Positions 56,101 through 64,000 of a DNA stretch of 64,000 nucleotides are shown piece by piece. Each line of letters opens with the position of its first letter. Positions within the stretch are counted from its first letter, which is position 1. The stretch lies in NCBI RefSeq assembly GCF_964355755.1, contig NC_092673.1, forward strand, positions 563,001 through 627,000, written 5' to 3'. The notes beneath the pieces were generated by a model. That model was not told the DNA's origin. It worked only from the letters and a program-made list of their open reading frames with translations, and made no database searches. The position numbers and the translations under genes were made by a program. The stretch is from Antedon mediterranea (taxonomy: Eukaryota > Echinodermata > Crinoidea > Comatulida > Antedonidae).

Positions 56101-59100
56101 AACTTTATTTCAACTTATTAAATATAAAGATTGGTATTATTAAATTATAATTTTTAAGGTCAACATTCAGCGATTTTGCTCAGAAATTTGGGAAGGACCA
56201 AAGATTTAAAAACATTGAGAAGATGCGTGAACGTGAGGGCGTCTTTAACGAGTACATGATTGAAGTCCGCAAACAAGTTAAACAGCAAAGCCAGACAAAG
56301 TTGGAGAAGGTAGACCAAATTTATTACCAGGGTGTGAGGAGTGAAAGTGTTTGTAAGAGAGGTTGACTGTTTCTCAAAATAGTACTTGACAAATTCACAA
56401 CCAACAATGTTGATGCTTAACTCAATTTTGTTAATATTTTTGGCACCATAAGCTATGACTTAACTAAAATGTATATCCAATTAATATCTAACATTTGCTA
56501 TGAACATGTTACCTATTACTTTTACCTAAACATTTTAAAATTGCAAGAAAAGAAGATTATAAATTACTTCTGATATAGAAGAAAGTCATAAAATAAAATT
56601 GAAATAAAAATGTGTTGTTTGATAAACATTTTGGGAAACAAACAGAAATGGCTGTATAACGGCTTAGTCATTAGAATATTTGACTAAGCTTTTTTCAGTA
56701 TGAGAGATACTGATTCCAATACAACATACCTTCATTTCTGACAACCTGCGTGTGGAGAGAAAGGAATCATTTTACTGAAATTTATTTTTATATACAGTGG
56801 AAATTTGGACCACCTTTAAAAACGTCCCAAAAACATAACTGTTCAATAATTATTTGTTGTTAATCAAGATACAGTGCTTAAGTCTGTATCTTCTTGTAGA
56901 ATTTTGACCAATTTCAATATATTTTCCCCATATATGATCTATATATTAGTTTCCACTGTATAAAGGCATGAAATTGTGTTTACTTTTTTCAATTATTCTA
57001 TTTAAAATTCACTCAACTCAATCTATGATTTAGCGCTGGACCAGAGAAACATAATATAATATAATTTATAGTGACAATTTTGGAGGACATATTTATTTTT
57101 TTGTTATTCATGGACTTTACCACGGATATAATCTGGTGTAAACAAATTTATGTTTAATAAGCTAACCGGCCTTGTTCTTTTTAATACTAAGAATGTAGTC
57201 TTTACAGTGCGCCTCAGGAGTTCTAAGCAGACCAGAGCTCAAAACTTGAGAACCCCTTGCAAGGTGCATTAAAAGAAAAGGAAAGGAGCAAAGCATTGTG
57301 GGTGATATAAATCTTCTACAGCCTCATTGGCCAGACAACTCTGGTACAAAAATGTTCTATATCTATCATTTTGAGCAGGTGATGTTGTGGTTAAACACAG
57401 ACAGAGAGTTTAGCTCTTTTCTAGTTTTTTAGAAGGTGTGTATGAGTTACTTAGGCTTGGGTCTGTCAACAGAGTTCCTTTCTGCTTAAGTAAGAAAACA
57501 AATTCACATGCCTCTTCAAATTTTAAGACCTACTCAATTAAATATTCAATTTCAATTGAAAAGAAAATCAGTTCTTTTTTCAGCATAAAAATTAGAACGA
57601 GGCTTGTGAATATTTTTCATACTTAACACTTTCTATTGGAGCTGAATGACCTCTTTGTATCCAGAAAATAAGTTTGTTTTCTTCATGGATCTCTTAGTAG
57701 TGAGTAATACCAGGAATGACGTGCAATAGTAGGTTGGAATTATTCCATACGATTGGGTGGTTTTGGATGAGATGTATGAGTGTTTACTTTACTTATGAGT
57801 GTTATTTAGTATGTATATGTAGCAACAGGTTTTTCAAACACCTTCTAATTAAAAAACTTAATATAAAATAGATAGACTATCCCTGGATCTTAACACTTTG
57901 ACTGCCAAACACGAAATAACATACACCGCGCATCACAGTAGCGCGTACAGCGATGGTTTGGCGCATTGTGTATCGGTCGCGCGCTAGCTATGCCGCCGAA
58001 GCATTACAAAGGTTTATGTGGATTGGCATGTTTGTTTGTTATCTGAATAAAAAATAATGGATGAATTTTCAATAAGAAGTCATTAATTTTATTATTGTAT
58101 GTATACCCTAATTGTTTTGGTGTTTCACTGTAAGTGGCCGAGTTTCACGCAACAAACTTGATTAGAAATGGTATGAATATTATCATCACTTTACTAGCTA
58201 GGCTAGGCTAGTAGTACTAGGCTATAGCCTAGGCCTAGTCATAAAACGGTTCCGGACCAACTTTAGGCCTAGTTAACTAGGCCTGGTGTCTTTACTATGT
58301 GGATTTTGGCGAAACATTGATGTAAGATTTATGATTTATAAAATGTAATACATTTTTCGATAGTGATAACTTGTTTTTATAGGCCTACCGGTGCCGTGTA
58401 AGTAACTTGTTCGTTGTTTGTTGATCTCACCGGGCGATATTTTCATATTGTGATGTCTTGCACAAAATCGCGAATATCTCTACTTTCTTGCGCGAAACTA
58501 CGAAAAACTCACAAAGTGCGTTACTTTCATTTTACTATTACGATTTACATTTTGCGATTTGAAAATCGTTCTTGGTACCATTGTAAAGCTAAAGTCTTTA
58601 TGATTATTTTAGTCTAAATTACATGTAAATCAGATCACATACATAGTTTCAATCAGCTTTAATAAAAACATCGAATTGGGCTATAAACGCTGGCGGTGGC
58701 AGTTTCTAACTGGAAAAACCTCTGGCAGTCAAAGTGTTAATGGTTTATATAAAACCTATAATAAAAACGTAATGAACTCCTTGGTACCAAACTAAATCAA
58801 AGCATAAGGTTAGGTAATAATGTGTGTGAAGTACCTTTAGGTAAGTATCATACTTTATATTTCTTCAAGACAAACACCCCTGCACATAAATGGAACAGCC
58901 TTTCAACATTTTATTTTTAGTTTAAGATCACTAGTTAATGTAGCTGTTGAAAATAGAAACATATCTGCACTATTATTTACTCTCTTTTTTTCCCCCATTT
59001 TCTTTCCAGCTAAAAGCTGATTTTGTTGCGCTTCTTGAGGAGCAAGATGACATCACAAACAAGTCACGCTGGAGCAAGATTAAAGAGTATTTGAACTCTG

Positions 59101-61772
59101 ACCCCCGTTATAAGGCAGTTGACAGCAGTTCACAACGGGAGGTCTGGTTTAAACAGTATCAAGAAACAATGGATAAGGTAAACTATTTTCGGTAGTCTAT
59201 TATTTTTCTGTTCAAAATGACAATTTGAATTATTATCACAATAAGTGTAAAATAAATACATTTAAAGGGAAGACAACTAATTAAACACACAAATTAGCAC
59301 AAAATAACATTGAGAGCTGTCAACCAATTTAAAAATTTGCATATTAAAATAATTTTTTCAATCTAATTTTTAATAATAGTAGCATGAAATTGTTTTAAAA
59401 CCGTTACTTTCCCAATTTCATTGTAATAAATTAATTGGAAGAAATATTTTTACTTGGTAAAACCTAATAACATCCTATTACTATTGTATTATATTAAACC
59501 TACTATTATAATACAACTCTATTATTTATTTTAATTAAGTTGATTATGGAGATTAAAACCTCTAGAGACATTTCCAATCACTGTCACCTGTGGCTGATTA
59601 ATAATCGATAGTCTCAATGTTGTAAATTTGTTTATAGGTCACTTTAAATTATTGATTAAATAATTACAGAACTGCCACAAGCTTCATGCTTCATCAATTT
59701 CTATCAGTTATGAATCTAATCTAACAAATTATAATATTGACCAAAGAGGATGCATACAGTTTAGTAGTATAGCTGTCAAGATTGCAGTACATTAATGAAC
59801 ACATTGTCTTAAAAATGTTTCACTTTTTACAGCAAGCAAACAAAGCGCATGAGAAGCAAAAGCGTGCAGAGGCTAGCATCCGCCAACGTGAAAAGGAAGT
59901 ACAGATGGCTCGCAGTGAACAACTGAAGGAGCTTGATCGAGAAAGGGACCAGTACAAGAAAGATGAGGCTATACAACATTTTAAAGCTCTACTGGCAGAT
60001 CTGGTAAGTGTGTAAACCTCTGTCTATACTATCAAACTAGTATTATTATAATATTATAACTTTTTTCCATATAACAGTGTAACCAAGATCAAGAATTTGC
60101 ATAAATAGATGTTACATTTTTCAGGTGCGTGATGCAGATGCTTCTTGGCGTGAGACCAGAAAGCAGCTAAAGAAAGATCACCGATATGAGTTGGCACGAT
60201 TACTGGAAAGAGATGAGAAAGAGAAGTTGTTCAACGAGCATGTTAACAGTTTACTACAGAGAAGACGTGACAAGTTCCGTCGTCTACTTGATGAAACATC
60301 AGGGGTATGTCACCAATTAGGTCATTCAGGTCAATGGAGTTGCATGAAATGACAGTGGTGAAATAATATATATAATGCGACATTTATATAGCATTATTTT
60401 GTGAAGATCAGAGCGTTGTGGACTTAGATGTTATACCTTTTCAACAACATTCTTCTCTCTTAAGAGTACCGTCATTTCATCGGCAGCCAACTACAGCACC
60501 ATTATGTATGTCCTCAAGAGTGACTCAGTATCAACATTGTAAAAGTGATAGTGCTGATAAAAATGTCAAAATTGATAGCTGTAAAGTGATAGTGGTGGTA
60601 AATTGCCAATAGCCGTGGTGATGGTTGTAGAATTTATGAAGATGACAATGGCTACAAGAATTAAAAGCTTTAAAAAGTTTTTTATGTATTTTCTTTTTAT
60701 ATTTTATTTATAGGTTACATTAACTTCATCCTGGAAAGAAGTGAAACGAAAAATCAAAGAAGATAAGCGCTATACAAAGTTTTATGTTAGTGATCGGGTA
60801 AGTTAAACATCATTTTGGTATTCACGGCATTCTGAACAATACTGTCTTTTGTATAATACAAAATTTACTCCATTATTGATAGGTAAAAAATAATTTGATG
60901 TTTTGTACGCATTTTAGCATTTGGCTGCCATGTATGATTTTAATTGTTGAATGAATCAATGAATAAAAAAGCCTTGAATACATATACTGGATATTAAAAT
61001 AATGGGAACAGATGGCACAATAAGGGCTATTTGAGCTTCTAGTCAATGCTACTTGTTTGATAGTAATTATGCTAGTTTGCAATTCAAGACCCATCTGTAC
61101 ACTACACATGTACACTGTATGCAAGTCCTTATATGTATTACTAAAAGGTTTTACAAAATTAATATGTTTTGTATTTAGATGAAAGAACATGAGTTCTATG
61201 ATTATCTAAAGGAGAGATATAACACAGCTAAGGCAGATTTTAAAGTTTTAATGAAGGAAACAAAATCAATCACACACAAGTAAGTTGAGAATAATCAAGT
61301 ACTTAGTACATTTTAGATGCACCAGAATAGCGGTGCTTACTGTGGCCTCTTTCCCACATGAGTTCTGTATTGTTAAAGAATAAGATCTAGCAACCAAATG
61401 CTCCTGAACATTCCAAGGAGAAAATTTACTGAGAGACTCTAGACACCCATCAGAGTCAAGTCACTACTCAAACCTCATTCTCACTGCTATGAGTGACGAT
61501 CATTGGAATTGATTGAATTTAGATATATATATTAAAGGTGGTATTCTGGTTATCCACTTTTTTTCAGATCTAAAAAGTTACTGGAAGAATCAGACCAACA
61601 CCTGTATGATATTGAAAAGGTTCTATCAAAGGACAAGCGCTACACATGCTTAGAATGTATCGAGGATGAACGCAAGGATATCTTGATTGATTATATCAAC
61701 GAATTGTATCGGAAAGGGCCACCCCCTCCCCCAACGGCATCAGAACCTACCCGTAAACCTGTCATGAAGTAA
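50189..61772 (+). CDS. TCERG1: transcription elongation regulator 1 (CA150)
   Basis: Nuclear scaffold linking RNA polymerase II C-terminal tail to splicing factors. 18 coding exons: 50189-50325, 50738-50924, 51044-51250, 52654-52840, 53149-53406, 53609-53833, 53955-54088, 54293-54384, 54698-54852, 54991-55196, 55673-55881, 56159-56309, 59010-59177, 59833-60003, 60125-60304, 60714-60797, 61179-61279, 61568-61772. Phases agree; 1018 aa. The N-terminus is Pro/Met/Gly-rich. WW1 about 162-193 ([19 protein letters not shown]), then an Ala-rich run. WW2 about 363-390 ([18 protein letters not shown]). WW3 about 472-506 ([18 protein letters not shown]). A charged linker is followed by six FF domains from residue 597 ([20 protein letters not shown] first; [19 protein letters not shown] last), ending [13 protein letters not shown] as in vertebrates. 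Splice sites of exons 8 and 11 are tandemly duplicated. AATAAA at 62616 is a possible poly(A) signal. Confidence 0.96.
51319..52442. mobile_element. 1.1-kb TTAA-flanked element in TCERG1 intron 3
   Basis: The left terminus TTAAAATGGACCTGAAATGG and the right terminus CCATTTCAGGTCCATTTTAA are inverted repeats, continuing as ACTTTCGATTTT and AAAAAATCGAAAAT. TTAA at both outer edges fits piggyBac or Kolobok insertion. The interior is GC- and CpG-richer than its surroundings (for example GACGTCAC at 51530 and GTGACGTCAC near 52287) and has no open frame beyond about 76 codons, so it is non-autonomous. Confidence 0.8.
53478..53546 (-). repeat. tRNA-derived SINE fragment in TCERG1 intron 5
   Basis: The minus strand reads GGGTAGTCGAGTGGTTAGG, then ACACTTGACTGACCT and GGGTTCAATTCTCAG. 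This gives an A-box-like TAGTCGAGTGG and a B-box-like GGTTCAATTC with tRNA spacing of about 35 bp. The T- and D-arm parts look like a Ser/Leu-type tRNA, but the acceptor stem does not pair, so I call a SINE head. Confidence 0.6.
54366..54531 (+). repeat. four tandem copies of the TCERG1 exon 8 donor
   Basis: CCTGTCCCTGGTACTCCATG followed by GTAAGC (GTAACA in the last copy) occurs four times, with exon ends at 54384, 54438, 54483 and 54528 (steps 54, 45 and 45 bp). Copies 2-4 also repeat CTATCACCACTAAA upstream. Every step is a multiple of three. Use of a later donor would include an in-frame TAA from the first GTAAGC. Confidence 0.95.
55530..55690 (+). repeat. four tandem copies of the TCERG1 exon 11 acceptor
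   Basis: The 3' splice site plus first exon bases (CAG|GTGTCTGCATTTTC) occurs four times, giving exon starts at 55550, 55589, 55631 and 55673 (steps 39, 42 and 42 bp, all multiples of three). Each is preceded by CTCAATTGT..TGTGTT pyrimidine-rich sequence. The frame is open through all copies into [13 protein letters not shown]. Only the 55673 start gives the standard FF1 domain sequence. Confidence 0.97.
56049..56108. repeat. MITE family C fragment, reverse orientation, TCERG1 intron 11
   Basis: GAGAAACTCGACAGTTCTTT, then ACGTAGTGTACCGCAAACTT. This is the reverse complement of the left half of the 35076 copy. Confidence 0.75.
56310..59009. other. long TCERG1 intron 12
   Basis: The 2.7-kb intron between the second and third FF exons is the longest in the gene. 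Apart from the TTAA-type element listed separately and a run of TAGGCCTA-like words at 58195-58285, I see no coding or RNA feature. Confidence 0.6.
57887..58742. mobile_element. piggyBac-like non-autonomous element
   Basis: The left end TTAACACTTTGACTGCCA and the right end TGGCAGTCAAAGTGTTAA are perfect 18-bp inverted repeats including the TTAA target. TTAA followed by CACTTTGACTGCCA is the classic form of piggyBac termini. The interior (about 850 bp) has no transposase frame longer than 67 codons. Confidence 0.85.
60014..60046. repeat. MITE family A end fragment, TCERG1 intron 14
   Basis: AACCTCTGTCTATACTATC followed by AAACTAGT is the left terminus only; the rest is missing. Confidence 0.7.
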
Positions 61773-61850
61773 CAGATTTTGATGACATCATTAAGGGCCA
61801 TCCCCTCCCCCAACAGCATCAGAACCTATCCGTAAAGCTGTCGCCTGTAA
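61716..61850 (+). repeat. 79-bp duplication of the TCERG1 coding end
   Basis: GGGCCACCCCCTCCCCCAAC through CCCGTAAACCTGTC at 61716 recurs at 61795 as GGGCCATCCCCTCCCCCAAC through TCCGTAAAGCTGTC. Copy 1 encodes the conserved [13 protein letters not shown] tail and stop; copy 2 lies in the 3' UTR. The period is not a multiple of three. Confidence 0.93.
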
Positions 61851-62943
61851 GTTTCATAGCCAAAATTTTAAACTCAATCTCTTTCAACTTTTTAAAGTCA
61901 TGGCTCTATTCAGCTTTGTTGCCACTTGGACGCAACGCAAGGACGTAAGCGCACTGCAAATAATTTGACCAATCATGATACAATGGATCATCCAAACTGT
62001 TACTTGTGATTGGTCAACTCACTTGCATTGTGCCTGTGTCGTTGCGTCCAAGAGAGAATAATGCTTTTGGACATCATTTTTTACGGATTCAATGTCAATT
62101 GCATCAGGTCCGATGTTATACCCCATGATTTTTTTTTAAATAACCTTTCTGGTTGGAGCTAACGGGTTAGTAATTTTTTTAATTTTTTATGTCAATTAGT
62201 GAATGGGGGTAATTTATCAGTAATTAAATAATGCTAATATAAGAATGTGTGTATTTTGATGAAAATTATTTTAGAAATGTAAAATTTGTTTCATAATATA
62301 GGTGTAATCTTTTGTTAAATTCTATCTGAAAATCAATGTATTGTGGCCTGATGTTTTTCAATTACATTTTCTTACCTGCACATTATTTTTTTGATTTACT
62401 GTATTCTAGACACAAACAATATGCTTTTATTGAGCTGCCTTCCTAAATGATACTGAATGTTTTTTTAATTATTATAAATGTAACTATGCTTTGTTTTTAA
62501 CTCGGTATTAAACAAGATCCCATGAATTCACGTAGTTATTATTATCTCTGGTAAATATTCTTTAAATATAATTTGTACTTTTAATCAAATTCAGTCTTAT
62601 TTTTTGTATTGCAAAAATAAATTTGTCTTTTATCAAATCATTGACATAGTAACGTAGTGGTTTAATGTTGGCGCTTGTTTGTTTGTTAACATGCTTACAT
62701 ACCAATTCTGGTGTCTGAAGTTCAAATCCTGCCTCTTGCTTAAATACCAGGATTTTAGTGCTATTACTTAAGCTGCATAACAAGACTTTGATCCTGTAAC
62801 TGTTGGTGATTATTAAAGGTGGGTTATATAATAATAATAATGACTCGTAAAAAGTATTATGTTATATGGATACTTTAATGATAATATACGATAGTTGATT
62901 ATAAACAATATATTGCACTTCTGAATTATAAATGTATGTCAAT
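61851..62943. other. convergent gap TCERG1 / SAXO
   Basis: 3' UTR-type AT-rich DNA with the MITE above, AATAAA at 62616 (+), and a B-box-like GTTCAAATCC at about 62721. I see no gene. Confidence 0.5.
61911..62062. repeat. MITE family B in the TCERG1 3' region
   Basis: The left arm CACTTGGACGCAACGCAAGG is inverted relative to the right arm TGTCGTTGCGTCCAAGAG. The core TTTGACCAATCATGATAC and GTGATTGGTCAACTCAC are palindromic. It probably lies in the TCERG1 3' UTR. Confidence 0.75.
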
Positions 62944-63943
62944 CTACACTTTGGCAGTTTCTGTGAAGAACTTGTGACCTGTGGCACTATCTTTTACATG
63001 TTCATATTTTGCATCATTTCCAAGTCGTTGCGCAGGACAGCTTAAGGGGCGCTTTCCTTGATACGTCGTATTGTAAGTTGTCTTCATGGATATCATACCG
63101 CTAGATGTGTGAGGACGTAGTTCTGGTCGACAACTCTTTGCCGGTGGAGCTGGTTTTCCAAGGAAGTGGGATTGGAAGATGGATTTTCCTATCAGTGGAG
63201 TAGTTGGTGCTTTGTATTCCTGAACAACCTGCAAAAAAGTGAAGAAAACATTAAACTGCTACTGGTTTCCTTCCAGTTCCAAGGTCCTGTGTTCAAATCC
63301 TGCTTGGGTGTTACTTGTGACGATCCTGTCTGCACCTTACGAGATTTAGTTTATATAAAATATCTTGGTTATCAATAACTTATTGTGAAAGTCATATAAT
63401 TCTTTGAATATTCTTGGCAATATTATTAAACGTGTAACATAAAGCTCAGTCTACACTATCAAACTGTGATGTGCGCATATATGGACATGATGATGTCATA
63501 TCACTACCATATTTAAGAATATCACTACCATATTTGGGCACATACAATTTTTTTGTCACATAGTTATGATAGTGTAGACAGAGATTAAGAATAATGTTAC
63601 GACTGAAGCAGCAGCAGTTACTAGTACTATACCTTGTAAGAGGCCGCAGGTTTCACGTTATCCCATGTCACATAAGCCGACTTGTACTGAGTGCTTTCTT
63701 CAAATGGTTCGCCAGCAGCTCCTAGGTTGTTTTCGTACTTGCAAGGTTCTCCACGGCAATCACTCAACTTAATTAGCATTCCTGGGTCTCTGTAGTCATC
63801 TTGGTATGACGACACGCTCATAAACTTGCTCTTCACATATGGAGCGCGTTTGTTTTTTTCTGCCCATGGAATATATGCCTTTGGCTGCACCTCCCAAGCT
63901 TTATATGCAATTCGCTGTGTTGTTCTGCCGTCAAATTTTGTGT
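62944..63943 (-). CDS. SAXO-type axonemal microtubule stabiliser, 3' end
   Basis: The last two exons of a gene whose 5' part lies beyond the right edge: 63943-63633 (entered in phase, two bases completing a codon) and 63228-62944 (stop TAG). Together they give about 197 residues. Spaced Tyr/Trp/Phe motifs recur: KFDGRTTQRIAYKAWEVQPK, SSYQDDYRDPGM, STQYKSAYVTWD, YKAPTTPLIGKSIFQSHF and TTYNTTYQGKRP. This resembles the Mn repeats of stabilizer of axonemal microtubules (SAXO1/SAXO2, FAM154), proteins that sit on ciliary and centriolar microtubules. There are no membrane segments. The family is likely and the exact member is not decided. The intron between the exons holds a family A MITE. Confidence 0.72.
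63441..63589. repeat. MITE family A in the SAXO intron
   Basis: The left end AAGCTCAGTCTACACTATC and the right end TATGATAGTGTAGACAGAG flank ACTGTGATGTGCGCATATAT and ATATCACTACCATATTTGGG. Confidence 0.9.
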
Positions 63944-64000
63944 CTGAAATGAAATAATACATTATAAAGAAATTAATAATTTTTAAATTGGACCCGTTTT

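Noticed and set aside
63280-63320. tRNA gene around GTTCAAATCC
   Set aside because: Only the T-arm-like part is present; no acceptor stem, D-arm or A-box at proper spacing.

Overview
The window is animal genomic DNA. It is AT-rich, has many short introns with GT..AG boundaries, and is densely seeded with small palindromic (MITE-like) repeats. The gene set (EXOC4, TCERG1, SFI1, SPEF1, a SAXO-type axonemal gene and two aminergic GPCRs, one most like invertebrate type-1 tyramine receptors), together with a recurring non-coding word TAGGCCTA, points to an invertebrate deuterostome. An echinoderm is my best guess; this is inference, not proof.

Layout. 1-8.3 kb: intergenic DNA with a MITE cluster and a long GAAC/GAAT microsatellite. 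8.3-9.6 kb (-): intronless tyramine/octopamine-like receptor, with a minisatellite 15 bp upstream of its ATG. 9.8-16.1 kb: repeat-bearing intergenic DNA. 16.1-17.3 kb (+): a second intronless aminergic receptor. 17.3-21.2 kb: intergenic. 21.2-23.8 kb (-): SPEF1, complete in 7 exons. 25.6-36.7 kb (+): SFI1-like centrosomal protein, reconstructed as 26 in-phase coding exons (1375 aa). 39.0-50.1 kb (-): EXOC4/Sec8, 22 exons (961 aa), plus a possible alternative first exon. 50.2-61.8 kb (+): TCERG1, 18 exons (1018 aa, three WW and six FF domains), head-to-head with EXOC4 across 124 bp. 62.9-63.9 kb (-): the last two exons of a SAXO-type gene that runs off the right edge.

The genes do not form an operon. 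Themes are cilia/centrosome (SPEF1, SFI1, SAXO), secretion (EXOC4), transcription-splicing coupling (TCERG1) and amine signalling (two GPCRs). SPEF1/SFI1 and EXOC4/TCERG1 are divergent pairs; SFI1/EXOC4 and TCERG1/SAXO are convergent pairs.

The most unusual signal is a set of short tandem duplications centred on exon ends. One TCERG1 exon has its 3' splice site copied four times, all in frame and open. Another has its 5' splice site copied four times, in frame but with a stop codon built into each extra copy. The last coding segments of TCERG1 and SFI1 are also repeated, two and three times. A 994-bp transposable element in an SFI1 intron has a clear 5-bp target duplication, and a neighbouring repeat copy preserves the empty site. 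Exon boundaries and reading phases were worked out by hand and check arithmetically, but no database search was possible, so names rest on recognised sequence similarity.
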